Shown here piece after piece: positions 1 to 8,908 of a DNA stretch of 49,858 nucleotides; the first letter of the stretch is position 1; each line of letters starts with the position of its first letter. The DNA is from Bacteroidales bacterium (GTDB lineage: Bacteria; Bacteroidota; Bacteroidia; Bacteroidales; JAAYJT01): NCBI GenBank assembly GCA_014860575.1, contig JACZJK010000051.1, forward strand, positions 1-49,858, in the 5' to 3' direction. A program made the position numbers and the translations under genes. The notes beneath the pieces are model-generated. The model did not search any database. It worked only from the letters and a program-made list of their open reading frames with translations, and was not told where the DNA came from.

Positions 1-256
1 TCAAAGTTCCGGATTAAGAGAGATTCAACTAAATGTGGACTGCTGCTGCCGCTGCCTACTGCCGCTTTTTCGGGTTCATAATTCGAATGTTCTATTGTTC
101 TATTGTTGGTTCAAGGTTCAAGGTTCAATGTTCAAAGTTCCGGATTAAGAAAGATTCAACTAAATGTGGACTGCCGCTGCCTACTGCCGCTTTTCCGGGT
201 TCATAATTCGAATGTTCTATTGTTCTATTGTTGGTTCAAGGTTCAAGGTTCAATGT
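1..256. repeat. two tandem copies of a 131/125-bp unit
   Basis: The unit begins TCAAAGTTCCGGATTAAG and is repeated head to tail at 1-131 and 132-256; the second copy lacks 6 bp of a GCTGCTGCC stretch. A third partial copy starts at 257. The unit itself contains shorter word repeats (GGTTCAAGGTTCAA, TTCTATTGTTCTATTG). A reading frame at 103-288 runs through it but its translation is just the repeat, so no gene is called in 1-326. Confidence 0.85.
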
Positions 257-326
257 TCAAAGTTCCGGGTTCGAGGTTTATGGTTTAGAAAGTTTAGAGG
301 GTTTAGTGAGTTTAGAGTTTATCAGA

Positions 327-821
327 TCATTTTGCTGCGTTAAACCGTGTTTGCCCTGATCGCTGCTCCGGGATTATGGTTTGTATAAACGACACTTCTT
401 CCTTGATGTGGCAGCTTTTGCAGGCGGCATTGTACGTTCTGAATGCCTGGCTGAACTGCTCAGGATCTTTTGAGTCAATGGCTTGCTGCATGATTTCGGT
501 TGGTGTGCCAAGAAATTCCAGCGAGTTTACTTTGCGTTCGGGGCGGCGCTCAAACCCTTTCTCCATGGCCTCGTTGATATGCTCCAACTGGTAATTGGCA
601 TATTCCCAGTTTTGGTCTTGTCCGGCCCAATATAACTCTTCATATCGGTAGTGCACCTCCATCATCGTTCTTGAAAAGCCATCATACTGTCGCTCAATGA
701 TTTCAACCTTGTCTGCATTGCTGCCTTTTATCCAGTCACCATCAGGCAAATTCTTTTCCGAACCGCTGTTGCAGGACCACATGATTGCCAGGATTGCTGC
801 TATTGCCAATAACTTGCTCAT
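327..821 (-). CDS. lipoprotein with one c-type haem-binding motif
   Basis: A 164-residue protein with a lipoprotein signal peptide (hydrophobic residues 4-15, lipobox ending in Cys17) and one CKSCH motif at residues 134-138, the CxxCH signature for covalent haem attachment. The rest is predicted helical, which fits a small cytochrome c-like domain; I infer a periplasmic or surface electron carrier or haem-containing sensor. The sequence after the motif is short and I cannot point to a distal Met ligand with confidence. It stands alone: its 5' side faces the divergent propeller gene at 1039 and its 3' side runs into the tandem repeat. The family is not recognised beyond the haem motif. Confidence 0.75.
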   Translation of the reverse strand: MSKLLAIAAILAIMWSCNSGSEKNLPDGDWIKGSNADKVEIIERQYDGFSRTMMEVHYRYEELYWAGQDQNWEYANYQLEHINEAMEKGFERRPERKVNSLEFLGTPTEIMQQAIDSKDPEQFSQAFRTYNAACKSCHIKEEVSFIQTIIPEQRSGQTRFNAAK

Positions 822-920
822 AGTAATTGATACGATTGATTTAGGCCGGTAAATTTAGGAATATTTTTTCAACCACTAAGGCACTAAGTTCACTTAGTAC
901 CACTTAGTGAATCTTAGTGT

Positions 921-955
921 CCTCAGTGCCTCCCGATAACCATCGGGAGTGGTTT
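921..955. repeat. short palindromic repeat, copy 1
   Basis: A 35-bp sequence identical to 3850-3884. It contains a perfect hairpin, CTCCCGAT-AACC-ATCGGGAG (930-949). It sits in a gap of word-like repeats (CACTTAGT..., 880-915) between divergent genes, so it is more likely a dispersed palindrome than a terminator. Confidence 0.7.
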
Positions 956-970
956 AATAACGAAATTATA

Positions 971-1003
971 TTGCACCACGCAATGCTTTATAGCGTATAT
1001 TTA
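971..1003 (+). promoter_or_regulatory. candidate Bacteroidota-type promoter
   Basis: TTGC at 971-974, then 21 bp, then TATATTTA at 996-1003, resembling the TTTG / TAnnTTTG boxes of Bacteroidota. The surrounding TTTATAGCGTAT...TTTACAA is conserved in front of the paralogous gene at 2431, which supports a role in expression. Confidence 0.5.
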
Positions 1004-1038
1004 CAAACCATTAACTGTATAACAAAAACCATCACACC

Positions 1039-2316
1039 ATGAAACAATTAACTACTTTTCTTCTTGCGATCCTGCTATACCTTTTTCCACGCCTGTATGC
1101 ACAGGATTTCTGGGAGTTAATGCCTTTTCCCGATAGCCTTACCATAACCTGTCTTGCTGTAAACCAGCAAGGTGATATTTTTGTTGGAACCAATACCCTA
1201 ACAGCTTATGATGGGGTGTTTCGCTCACAGGATGCAGGTCAAACCTGGGAATTGGTTCTTGATATGGGGCTTTATGGGCCGTCTTCAATAGCAATAACCG
1301 ATAATGGAGTAATTTTCGTATTAGGTGGAGGGCCTGGATGGTATTTAACAAAATCGTCTGATAACGGTCAAACCTGGGAATCATTTTCTATGCCCGATTA
1401 TGGTGGAAGCGTAAAAATAGTAGTACAAGGAGAGGACACCTTGTATGTAAGCCAATGGGCATCCAGTGGCGCTATGCTGCTAAAATCCGAAAATGGAGGC
1501 TTAGACTGGGAAGTGGTTTTTACGACAGAAAACCACGTCAGCGAATACATCAGTGATATTGCCATTGCCCCCAACAGCGATATTTTTGTTAGCCTGGACT
1601 GTTTCTACCCCAATATGGGCGGGGTGTATAAAGCAACTGATGACGGGGCCACATGGGAGTTCTTAGGATTGCTCAACCACAAAGTAATAGCGGTTGAAGT
1701 AAATGAGCAGGGGGACTTGTTTATAGGCGTCCGCGACAATTCCCTGGGGATTGGATGGGCTATTTATGCTGTATATCATGATAATCCACAAATGGTTGAA
1801 TGTCTGGATGGGCCTGCTGTATATGATTTAGCTATTAATTCGGCGGGGCATATATATGCCAGTACCGGCCTTGGTGTAATGGTTTCTAAAGACAATGGAT
1901 TTACTTTCGACTTTGAAAATAGCGGATTACCTCTTGGTGCTAAAGGGGAATTATACTGTGATACAGAGGATTATATATATGCATTATCTGGTGGTGCTCC
2001 TTCAAATATTATATATAGAACAGTTGAACCAACAGTAGGAATCAAAGAACTTTCAAACTTTGCAAGTAGCCACAATATTCAGATTGCCCCCAATCCTGTA
2101 CAAGGCTTGTTTCAGGGAAGATTTAATGGCAACATTCCGGACGGCACATACGCTTACACAATTTCAGGCTTAAGCGGCAATAATATAGTAGAGGGAAGCT
2201 TAATGCTTTCACAGAATTCGTTTTCTATTGATATCTCTTTTCTGCCGCCGGGGTTTTATCTCTTAAAAGTAAATTGCGATGGATTCGTTTACACATCAAA
2301 AATCATTAAAACCTGA
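1039..2316 (+). CDS. secreted Asp-box (BNR/sortilin-like) propeller protein with T9SS sorting domain
   Basis: The 425-residue product has a signal peptide (hydrophobic run, cleavage near LYAQ-D at residue 22), then a repeated region with Asp-box-like motifs of the S.DNG.TWE type (SQDAGQTWE, SSDNGQTWE, TDDGATWE), typical of BNR or VPS10-like beta-propellers. The last 80 residues, from IAPNPVQG to TSKIIKT, are a type A C-terminal sorting domain, so the protein should cross the outer membrane by type IX secretion and stay on the surface or be released. No catalytic residues identify an enzyme. It is the intact member of a tandem pair with 2431-3714; the two share upstream sequence and a 104-bp identical segment near their 3' ends, pointing to duplication followed by recent gene conversion. 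Confidence 0.85.
   Translation: MKQLTTFLLAILLYLFPRLYAQDFWELMPFPDSLTITCLAVNQQGDIFVGTNTLTAYDGVFRSQDAGQTWELVLDMGLYGPSSIAITDNGVIFVLGGGPGWYLTKSSDNGQTWESFSMPDYGGSVKIVVQGEDTLYVSQWASSGAMLLKSENGGLDWEVVFTTENHVSEYISDIAIAPNSDIFVSLDCFYPNMGGVYKATDDGATWEFLGLLNHKVIAVEVNEQGDLFIGVRDNSLGIGWAIYAVYHDNPQMVECLDGPAVYDLAINSAGHIYASTGLGVMVSKDNGFTFDFENSGLPLGAKGELYCDTEDYIYALSGGAPSNIIYRTVEPTVGIKELSNFASSHNIQIAPNPVQGLFQGRFNGNIPDGTYAYTISGLSGNNIVEGSLMLSQNSFSIDISFLPPGFYLLKVNCDGFVYTSKIIKT
2149..2252 (+). repeat. 104-bp segment identical to 3547-3650
   Basis: It encodes part of the sorting domain of the first propeller gene and is identical base for base to the matching segment of the second gene, whereas flanking coding sequence differs clearly. 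This fits recent gene conversion. Confidence 0.85.
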
Positions 2317-2387
2317 TGCGTTCAATGGTTCGCAGAACCTGAGAAGTTTGACAACTAAGGCTTTTTTTCCAGCATTGTTTTATAGCG

Positions 2388-2396
2388 TATTTTTAC
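2388..2396 (+). promoter_or_regulatory. candidate -7 box of the second propeller gene
   Basis: TATTTTTAC lies in a segment (CATTG, TTTATAGCGTAT, TTTACAA) that matches the region before the paralogue at 1039. The -33 element is not clear. Confidence 0.35.
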
Positions 2397-2430
2397 AAGC
2401 CCGTAACTGCTTAAAAAACATTAGCACACC

Positions 2431-3714
2431 ATGAAGCAAACCATCGCATTTCTTTTTATGATTCTGCTATTTCCCTTTCCACGTCTATATGCGCAGGATT
2501 TTTGGGAAACATTGCCTTTTCCAGACAGTTTGCACATTGCATGTATAGCTATTAATTCAGAAGGTAGCATTTTTGTTGGCACTGTTACATCAAATGTAAC
2601 AAACGGAATCTATCGTTCAGAAGATTCAGGAGAAACCTGGGAAATAGTATTAAATACTTCCAATTTTCAAATATATTCCATGACTATCAGTGTTTCCGGG
2701 AATATCTATGTAAGTAAAGGTGGATTTGATCCGTTCATAGTGTCTTATGATAACGGCAATACATGGCAGATACTAAATATACCTTATTATACCCCATTTT
2801 CAAAGATACATTGTATCGGCACAGATACTATACTGTGCGGTGCATCGAGAAGTATAGGAAGTGGAGTTGTTTTATTAAGAACTATTGACGAGGGTAGCAA
2901 CCGGGATACACTTTTTATTACCGAAACTCATCCTAGTGAATATATTTCAGATTTAGCAATAACTGGTAACGGGGATATTTAAATAAGCATGATGTGCTTT
3001 TACCCTGAAATTGGTGGAGTATATAAATCAACGGATAATGGGCTTACATGGGATTATGTCGGTTTGCAAAACCATCAGGTTCAAGCTGTGGAAGTGAACG
3101 CCGAAGGGGATCTGTTCATAGGTGTTTATGGTAATTTTATTGGTGGAGGGGGCGGAATTTATGCTATATATCACGACAATCCGCAAATTATTGAATGTCT
3201 GTACGGTCCTGATGTAAACGGTTTGGCAGTTAATTCGGCAGGTGATATTTATGCAGGTATAGGCTGGCCTGATGGTATTATTGTTTCTACGGATAACGGA
3301 AACACTTTTGAATTTAATAATTCCGGATTACCGCAGGGCCCAGTTGGGAAACTGTATTGTGATCATCAGGATTACATTTTTGCATTATCTCCTGTATCTG
3401 TGAACTGGATGTGCAAATCTATTGAACCAACAGTAGGAATCAAAGAAATTTCAGTCTTTGCAAACATCCACAATATTCAGATAGCCCCCAATCCTGTACA
3501 AGACATATTTCAGGGAAGATTTAATGGAAGCCTTCCAGACGGTAGCTACGCTTACACAATTTCAGGCTTAAGCGGCAATAATATAGTAGAGGGAAGCTTA
3601 ATGCTTTCACAGAATTCGTTTTCTATTGATATCTCTTTTCTGCCGCCGGGTTTTTATATTCTAAAGTTAAACTGCAATGGAATTACTTACACATCAAAAA
3701 TCATTAAAATCTGA
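2431..3714 (+). pseudogene. paralogous T9SS propeller gene interrupted by one in-frame TAA
   Basis: The frame runs for 428 codons with a single stop at 2980-2982; reading resumes in the same frame at once. Aligned with the upstream paralogue, NSDIFVSLDCFYP corresponds here to NGDI-stop-ISMMCFYP, so the TAA replaces the Phe codon. Everything else is intact: signal peptide ending FPRLYAQ, Asp-box repeats (SEDSGETWE, STDNGLTWD), and the type A sorting domain ending TSKIIKI. Translation would give a 183-residue fragment without the sorting domain, or an unexported 241-residue fragment from 2989. It may be a young pseudogene, an assembly error or a readthrough case; the first is most likely. Confidence 0.8.
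3547..3650 (+). repeat. 104-bp segment identical to 2149-2252
   Basis: Second copy of the identical segment described for the first propeller gene. Because this copy is downstream of the in-frame stop, its conservation suggests that the stop, the conversion event, or both are recent. Confidence 0.85.
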
Positions 3715-3849
3715 TGCGTTAGTGCCCCATCCTATCACTCCCAGCGATCGTATAGGTAAAAGACGTATGACGCTGATTATCCGTCAGACCGCTTGAAGCG
3801 GTCGGTCGGTGCAGACAAGGCTTAGCAAAAACTCAATGATTCTAAGTGC

Positions 3850-3884
3850 CCTCAGTGCCTCCCGATAACCATCGGGAGTGGTTT
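3850..3884. repeat. short palindromic repeat, copy 2
   Basis: Identical to 921-955, with the hairpin at 3859-3878. It lies between the 3' ends of two convergent genes, so here it could also serve as a terminator, although no T-run follows on either strand. Confidence 0.7.
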
Positions 3885-3898
3885 CATAAAAAGGCTCT

Positions 3899-5089
3899 CT
3901 ACTCAACCGCTTTCCTCACACTTTCAGCAGCTTCTTCAAGTGTGATGGCCGATGAAACTTTCAGGCCGGAGTTATCAATCAGCACCTTGGCTTCTTTGGC
4001 ATTGGTTCCCTGCAGGCGCACAATAATGGGCATATTGATTTCGCCGATATTCTTATAGGCATCAACAATACCCTGGGCAACCCGGTCGCAGCGGACGATG
4101 CCGCCAAAGATATTGACAAGGATTGCTTTTACGTTGGGATCTTTTAAAATAATGCGGAAAGCTTCCTCTACCCTTTTGGCATTGGCTGAACCTCCTACAT
4201 CAAGGAAGTTGGCCGGCTCGCCACCCGAAAGTTTGATCATGTCCATGGTGGCCATGGCAAGACCGGCACCGTTCACCATACAACCCACATTGCCATCGAG
4301 TTTCACAAAATTGAGATCGAATTTGCTGGCTTCCACTTCAATGGGATCTTCTTCGTCAAGATCACGCATGGCATGTATGCCGGCATGACGGAATAAGGCG
4401 TTGTTGTCAACCACCACCTTGGCATCGGCGGCAAAAACGCGGTCGTCGGCAGCTTTGATCACGGGGTTGATCTCAAACAGGGAAGCGTCGGTGCCTTCGT
4501 AAGCTTTGTAAAGGGCGGCAATAAACTTCACCATTTCCTTGAAAGCGGTTCCCGAAAGATCGAGGTTAAAAGCTACCTTGCGGCACTGGAAAGCCTGTAA
4601 TCCAACTTTAGGGTCAATCTCTTCGGTGAAAATAAATTCTGGGGTTTCATCAGCTACCTTTTCAATATCCATCCCGCCCTTGGGCGAGTACATAATCATG
4701 TTGCGACCCTTGGCCCGATCCAGCAAAATACTTACATAAAACTCTTTGACATCCGATGGGCCAGGATAATAAATATTCTGCTCAATAAGTATCTTGTTCA
4801 CCTTCTTGCCGGCAGCGCTGGTTTGCGGCGTCACCAGTTGCATGCCCAAAATAGCTTTGGCATATTCCTTCACTTCATCCAGGCTCTTGGCGATCTTGAC
4901 TCCACCGCCTTTGCCGCGGCCTCCGGCATGGATCTGGGCTTTCACCGCCCATTTATCTGTTCCTGTGGTTTCCTGCAAGGTTTTGGCTGCCTGCAAAGCT
5001 TCTTCTGGTGTAAAAGCTACCATTCCTTCCGGCACTTGCACGCCGTACTGTTTCAAAATTGATTTCGATTGATACTCGTGGAGGTTCAT
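3899..5089 (-). CDS. sucC: succinyl-CoA synthetase (ADP-forming) beta subunit
   Basis: 396 residues, the normal length for SucC. It joins with SucD to make succinyl-CoA synthetase, the substrate-level phosphorylation step of the citric acid cycle, in the cytoplasm. Visible hallmarks are the N-terminal MNLHEYQSK, the ATP-grasp segment with WAVKAQIHAGGRGKGGGVK (about residues 47-65), the FEINPV motif near residue 205, and the C-terminal CoA-ligase part with FLDVGGSA and NIFGGIVRCD. No sucD is next to it in this window; the gene is flanked by a palindrome and by a long repeat-filled gap, so it is apparently transcribed alone. The start is the ATG at 5087-5089, which begins the conserved N-terminus. 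Confidence 0.97.
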   Translation of the reverse strand: MNLHEYQSKSILKQYGVQVPEGMVAFTPEEALQAAKTLQETTGTDKWAVKAQIHAGGRGKGGGVKIAKSLDEVKEYAKAILGMQLVTPQTSAAGKKVNKILIEQNIYYPGPSDVKEFYVSILLDRAKGRNMIMYSPKGGMDIEKVADETPEFIFTEEIDPKVGLQAFQCRKVAFNLDLSGTAFKEMVKFIAALYKAYEGTDASLFEINPVIKAADDRVFAADAKVVVDNNALFRHAGIHAMRDLDEEDPIEVEASKFDLNFVKLDGNVGCMVNGAGLAMATMDMIKLSGGEPANFLDVGGSANAKRVEEAFRIILKDPNVKAILVNIFGGIVRCDRVAQGIVDAYKNIGEINMPIIVRLQGTNAKEAKVLIDNSGLKVSSAITLEEAAESVRKAVE

Positions 5090-5109
5090 GTTGTTCGTGT
5101 TTAAATAGT

Positions 5110-5530
5110 GTAAGGCGTTCAGGGTTCAAGGTTCAAAGTTCCGGGTTTGGCGTTCGGTGTTCGATGTTCCGGGTTCAAGTTCAACGTTTGACGTTCGAGG
5201 TTTGACGTTCCGGGTTCTGGGTTCCGGTCGCTGAGCTTGTCGAAGCGCCGGGTTTCGTGTTCGAGGTTCGGCGTTCCGAGTTCGGCGTTCATGTAATCCG
5301 CTATGGTAAACAATTTCCGTGACATTAAAATCTTCATCCGTGTATACGTGGCATTAAAAAAAACATTCGTGCATTCGTGGCAAAAAAAATCATCCGTGCA
5401 TCCGTGGCTAAATAACATTCATCCGTGAATCCGCCCCGGCGGACACGTCCGTGGCAATAAAAATTTCATCCGTGAATCCGTGGCATTAAATACATCATCC
5501 GTGGCAAACAAAATCCAAAAATAGAAAAAC
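5110..5530. repeat. intergenic block of two kinds of word-like repeats
   Basis: From about 5110 to 5290 there are many variants of GTTCAAGGTTC, GGTTCCGGGTTC and GGCGTTCG; from about 5310 to 5510 there are five or six copies of a 30 to 38 bp unit built on ATCCGTGnATCCGTGGCAAAAA. One unit is split by a GC-rich insert, CCCCGGCGGACACG (about 5435-5450). At 5228-5246 is CGCTGAGCTTGTCGAAGCG, a palindrome of a dispersed type. An ORF at 5119-5418 is repeat translation and is not called. I see no gene here. Confidence 0.75.
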
Positions 5531-5618
5531 CATCCTTCCCCTCACCAGATTTTTACTTTTAACAGACGATAAGCCAAAATTATTCGTTTAACGTCTTAAA
5601 ATTCACAAGAGATAACAG

Positions 5619-8045
5619 ATGCTGCTGAGGTTTTGTTTACTGCTTTTTCTAATCCCACACATTCTTAACGCCAATCCCATTCCTAAAACCGCCACTGCTA
5701 TCCGGACTCCTGTGCCGCCTATCATGGACGGACAATTGGATGAACACGTCTGGCTCTTGTCTGAACCACTTACGGATTTTCATCAGTACGATCCTGTTTT
5801 CGCTGCTTCCGCAAGCCAGCAAACCGAAGTCCGCATCCTTTACGACGACCGTGCACTTTACATTGGCGCCCGACTTTACGATTCAGATCCCAACAGTATT
5901 CTCACCCAATTAGGAAACCGTGATGACGGTCTTAATGCCGATTTATTCGGTATCCAGTTCGACACCTATTACAATGGACTTGATGCCTATGTTTTTGAGG
6001 TGTATGCTTCGGGCGTGCAATGCGACAGCCGCCGCAGCGACGACACCTTTAATGCAGTGTGGGAAAGCGCCGTTGCATTTGACCAGAAAGGCTGGACGCT
6101 TGAGATGCGCATCCCCTGGTCGGCACTCCGCTTCCCGGCCAATGAAAAACAAATCTGGGGACTGCAATTACATCGTTCCATCCGCCGTCACCGCGAAATG
6201 CTGCAATGGGCGCTGGTTCCCAAAGGCACCTCAAACACGCTGGCCTATTGGGGCGAACTGCATGGACTTTCAAATATCGAACCACCGCTCAGGCTTTCCT
6301 TCACGCCTTTTGTATCATCAATGGTTGAGCATTATCCATACAATATTCCTGGCGCCAGCAATTACTCTTCAACCTACAGCGGTGGCATGGATCTGAAATA
6401 TGGCATCAATAAAAGTTTCACCCTCGATATGACCCTGATGCCCGATTTCAGCACTGTTGCCTCGGATCATGAAATTAAAAATCTTACTGCCTTTGAAACG
6501 GTGTATGATGAGAACCGCGGTTTTTTTAATGAAGGTGTTGACCTGTTTCATAAAGGAGATATTTTTTATAGCAGGCGTATCGGGCGAAAACCGCAACTTT
6601 ACAATACAGTTCATAATGAATTGCTTGAAGGCGAATTTATTCACCGCAACCCCGACAGGGCACAGCTACTCAATGCGACCAAGGTTTCGGGTCGAAACTC
6701 ATCCAACCTTGGAATTGGTATTTTCAATGCCATGACCGCCAACACCTATGCGATAGCTGAAGATTCGCTTGGCCGCCAAAGACAGGTTCTTACCGAACCC
6801 TTCACCAATTACAGCATTTTGGTTCTGGATCAAGGCCTTAGTTTCAACTCTTCTGCCTACCTGATCAATACGAATGTGACGCGATCGAATAAATTTGATA
6901 ATGAAAATGTTACGGCTGCCGGGGTCACATATTATGAAAAGAGGAACACCTATAAGTTTGATGCTTCGGGAAAATTAAGCCAGATCTACAATAAGAATAT
7001 TCAAAACGGTGATAAAAAACCAAATGCAGTGGATATTGGCTACAGATACGACCTGGGTTTTGCGAAGGTTAAAGGGCAATGGCAATATAACTTTTGGTTC
7101 AATGCCATGAATGATCGTTACAACATCAATGGATTGGGTTTGAACCATACAAATGATGAAATCAATAGCGGAGGAAAGGCTTCATACAATATTTACGATC
7201 CGTTCTGGCGCCTTCTCAACTTTTCAACTACAATAGTTTTTGATAATTTGTCTCGGATGAGTACAGGAAAAAATACCGGTCGTTTTGCAAGTTGGCGGGC
7301 CAGTGCTACTACCAGAAAACACCTGAGCATCTGGGGCGGTGTAACCCAATCGCTCAAACGTAGCTACGACTATTACGAACCCAGGGTGAAGGATCGGTTT
7401 TATATTACGCCACTTTACACATGGGCGAACTTCGGCTTTTCAAGCGACTACAGAAGGGCATTTGCATTGGATGGCGGAATTGAGATCGGAACCAACGAAG
7501 AAAAATATTTCACGAAATCCATCACGATCCGGCCTATTTTCAGGTTCAGCGATAAGTTTACAATGGACCATGTGCTTCGTTTGTCAGATCAGGACAATGA
7601 CCGGGGTTATGTGAGCCGCGATAACAACCAGGTTTTTTTTGGCAACCGTGACATCAGAACCCTTGAGAACACATTAAGCAGCCGGTACATGTTCCGAAAT
7701 AACTTGTCGCTTAGTCTTTGGTTGCGCCATTACTGGATCAGAGGAGAATACGACAATTATTATGATTTACAGACAGATGGGCGGCTAGTGCTAAACCCGG
7801 AATACATCATTGATCATGATTTTAACTTCAACACTTTTAACATTGACCTGTTGTTTAACTGGGAGTTTGCTCCCGGAAGCAACCTCAGCGTAGTGTATAA
7901 AAATGCAATCATGCATGAAGAAACATACCCGGTATACAATTTCTTTGATAATTTTGGCAACACGCTCGATAGCCCTCAGTTGAACAGCCTCACGGTTAAG
8001 TTTCTGTATTATTTGGATTATCAGATGTTAAAACGGAGGGGTTGA
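5619..8045 (+). CDS. DUF5916 outer-membrane protein with CBM9-like N-terminal domain
   Basis: 808 residues with a signal peptide (about residues 1-18). Residues 25-230 form a CBM9-like domain as found in DUF5916 proteins (PIMDGQLDEHVW, RILYDDRALYIGARLYD, WTLEMRIPWSALRF). Residues 235-808 are rich in alternating aromatic and polar strands with FNEGVDLF, FYSRRIGR and the closing LTVKFLYYLDYQ, which fits the outer-membrane beta-barrel half of the family. Function is unproven for most members; carbohydrate or envelope-related binding is an inference from the CBM9 likeness. It is a single gene, separated from sucC by repeats and from the ABC gene by a 162-bp repeat gap. Length fits the family. Confidence 0.88.
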   Translation: MLLRFCLLLFLIPHILNANPIPKTATAIRTPVPPIMDGQLDEHVWLLSEPLTDFHQYDPVFAASASQQTEVRILYDDRALYIGARLYDSDPNSILTQLGNRDDGLNADLFGIQFDTYYNGLDAYVFEVYASGVQCDSRRSDDTFNAVWESAVAFDQKGWTLEMRIPWSALRFPANEKQIWGLQLHRSIRRHREMLQWALVPKGTSNTLAYWGELHGLSNIEPPLRLSFTPFVSSMVEHYPYNIPGASNYSSTYSGGMDLKYGINKSFTLDMTLMPDFSTVASDHEIKNLTAFETVYDENRGFFNEGVDLFHKGDIFYSRRIGRKPQLYNTVHNELLEGEFIHRNPDRAQLLNATKVSGRNSSNLGIGIFNAMTANTYAIAEDSLGRQRQVLTEPFTNYSILVLDQGLSFNSSAYLINTNVTRSNKFDNENVTAAGVTYYEKRNTYKFDASGKLSQIYNKNIQNGDKKPNAVDIGYRYDLGFAKVKGQWQYNFWFNAMNDRYNINGLGLNHTNDEINSGGKASYNIYDPFWRLLNFSTTIVFDNLSRMSTGKNTGRFASWRASATTRKHLSIWGGVTQSLKRSYDYYEPRVKDRFYITPLYTWANFGFSSDYRRAFALDGGIEIGTNEEKYFTKSITIRPIFRFSDKFTMDHVLRLSDQDNDRGYVSRDNNQVFFGNRDIRTLENTLSSRYMFRNNLSLSLWLRHYWIRGEYDNYYDLQTDGRLVLNPEYIIDHDFNFNTFNIDLLFNWEFAPGSNLSVVYKNAIMHEETYPVYNFFDNFGNTLDSPQLNSLTVKFLYYLDYQMLKRRG

Positions 8046-8207
8046 GAAGGACTTAGAGACTGAGGGAGGGGGAGAGATGGAGAAAGTGAGATTTGGTGAC
8101 ATAGGGACTTAGAGACTTAGGGAAACGGGGAAATGGAGACGGGGTGGCCATTGAACTTTGAACCCGGAACCTGGAACTTGGAACCTTGAACATTTATAAA
8201 CGTACGG
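8046..8207. repeat. word-like repeat gap
   Basis: Repeats of GGGACTTAGAGACTTAGGG and GGAACCTGGAACTTGGAACCTTGAAC, the latter being the reverse-complement orientation of the GGTTCAAGGTTC words seen elsewhere. No gene or clear promoter seen. Confidence 0.65.
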
Positions 8208-8867
8208 ATGATAACAGCAAACAACATTCATAAAAGCTACGGAGCGCTTAAGGTGCTGAAAGGGATAGAACTAAGCATAGCCAAAGCTGAGATCATTTCT
8301 GTGGTTGGAGCCTCGGGAGCCGGCAAATCAACATTGCTGCACATCCTCGGTTCGCTGGATAAACCTGATTCTGGCAGTGTATTTATCAACAATACAAATA
8401 TCAGCAAACTTAATGACAAGAAGCTGTCGGCATTTCGAAATAAGCACATTGGCTTTGTTTTCCAGTTTCATCACCTGCTCCCTGAGTTCACCGCAATGGA
8501 GAACATTTGCATTCCTGCCTTTATCTCGGGACTTCAAAAAAAGGCTGCTACAGAAAAAGCCATGAAGCTTGCCGAATTTCTCAGATTTTCTGAACGCCTG
8601 CATCATAAACCATCTGAACTTTCTGGCGGAGAGCAGCAACGCGTTGCTGTGGCCCGCGCGCTGATCAACGATCCTTTTGTAATATTTGCCGACGAACCTT
8701 CCGGGAACCTGGACTCAAACAATGCCAAAGAGCTGCATAAACTCTTTTTTGATCTAAGAGACCAATTTGAACAAACTTTCGTTATTGTAACACATAACCA
8801 GGAACTGGCGAACCTGGCCGACCGGAAACTGACCATCGTTGATGGAATCATAATGAACGGTTCGTAA
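8208..8867 (+). CDS. lolD: ABC transporter ATP-binding protein, LolD type
   Basis: 219 residues, a stand-alone nucleotide-binding domain. Walker A is GASGAGKST (about residues 35-43), the Q-loop lies in [13 protein letters not shown], the signature motif is [15 protein letters not shown], Walker B is [13 protein letters not shown] and the H-loop is VIVTHN. The layout with [10 protein letters not shown] and EPSGNLDS matches the LolD/MacB subfamily, in which the ATPase pairs with LolC/LolE permeases to release lipoproteins from the inner membrane. No permease gene is in this window, so the substrate is inferred from subfamily likeness only. The next gene, 41 bp downstream on the same strand, is a periplasmic TPR protein; the two may be cotranscribed. 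Confidence 0.85.
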   Translation: MITANNIHKSYGALKVLKGIELSIAKAEIISVVGASGAGKSTLLHILGSLDKPDSGSVFINNTNISKLNDKKLSAFRNKHIGFVFQFHHLLPEFTAMENICIPAFISGLQKKAATEKAMKLAEFLRFSERLHHKPSELSGGEQQRVAVARALINDPFVIFADEPSGNLDSNNAKELHKLFFDLRDQFEQTFVIVTHNQELANLADRKLTIVDGIIMNGS

Positions 8868-8908
8868 AAGAATAAATTAAAACCAACTGAACAACACTTG
8901 AGTTTACA

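Noticed and set aside
103-288. 61-codon frame
   Set aside because: It is the translation of the tandem repeat at 1-256 and has no protein features.
2980-2982. Stop codon reassignment
   Set aside because: Two different codons (TAA and TAG) interrupt frames, while both are used as normal stops by many genes in the window.
5119-5418. 99-codon frame on the minus strand
   Set aside because: Entirely made of GGTTC-type and ATCCGTGG repeats.
5310-5520. CRISPR-like array
   Set aside because: The units are degenerate, without constant repeats and spacers, and there are no cas genes in the window.
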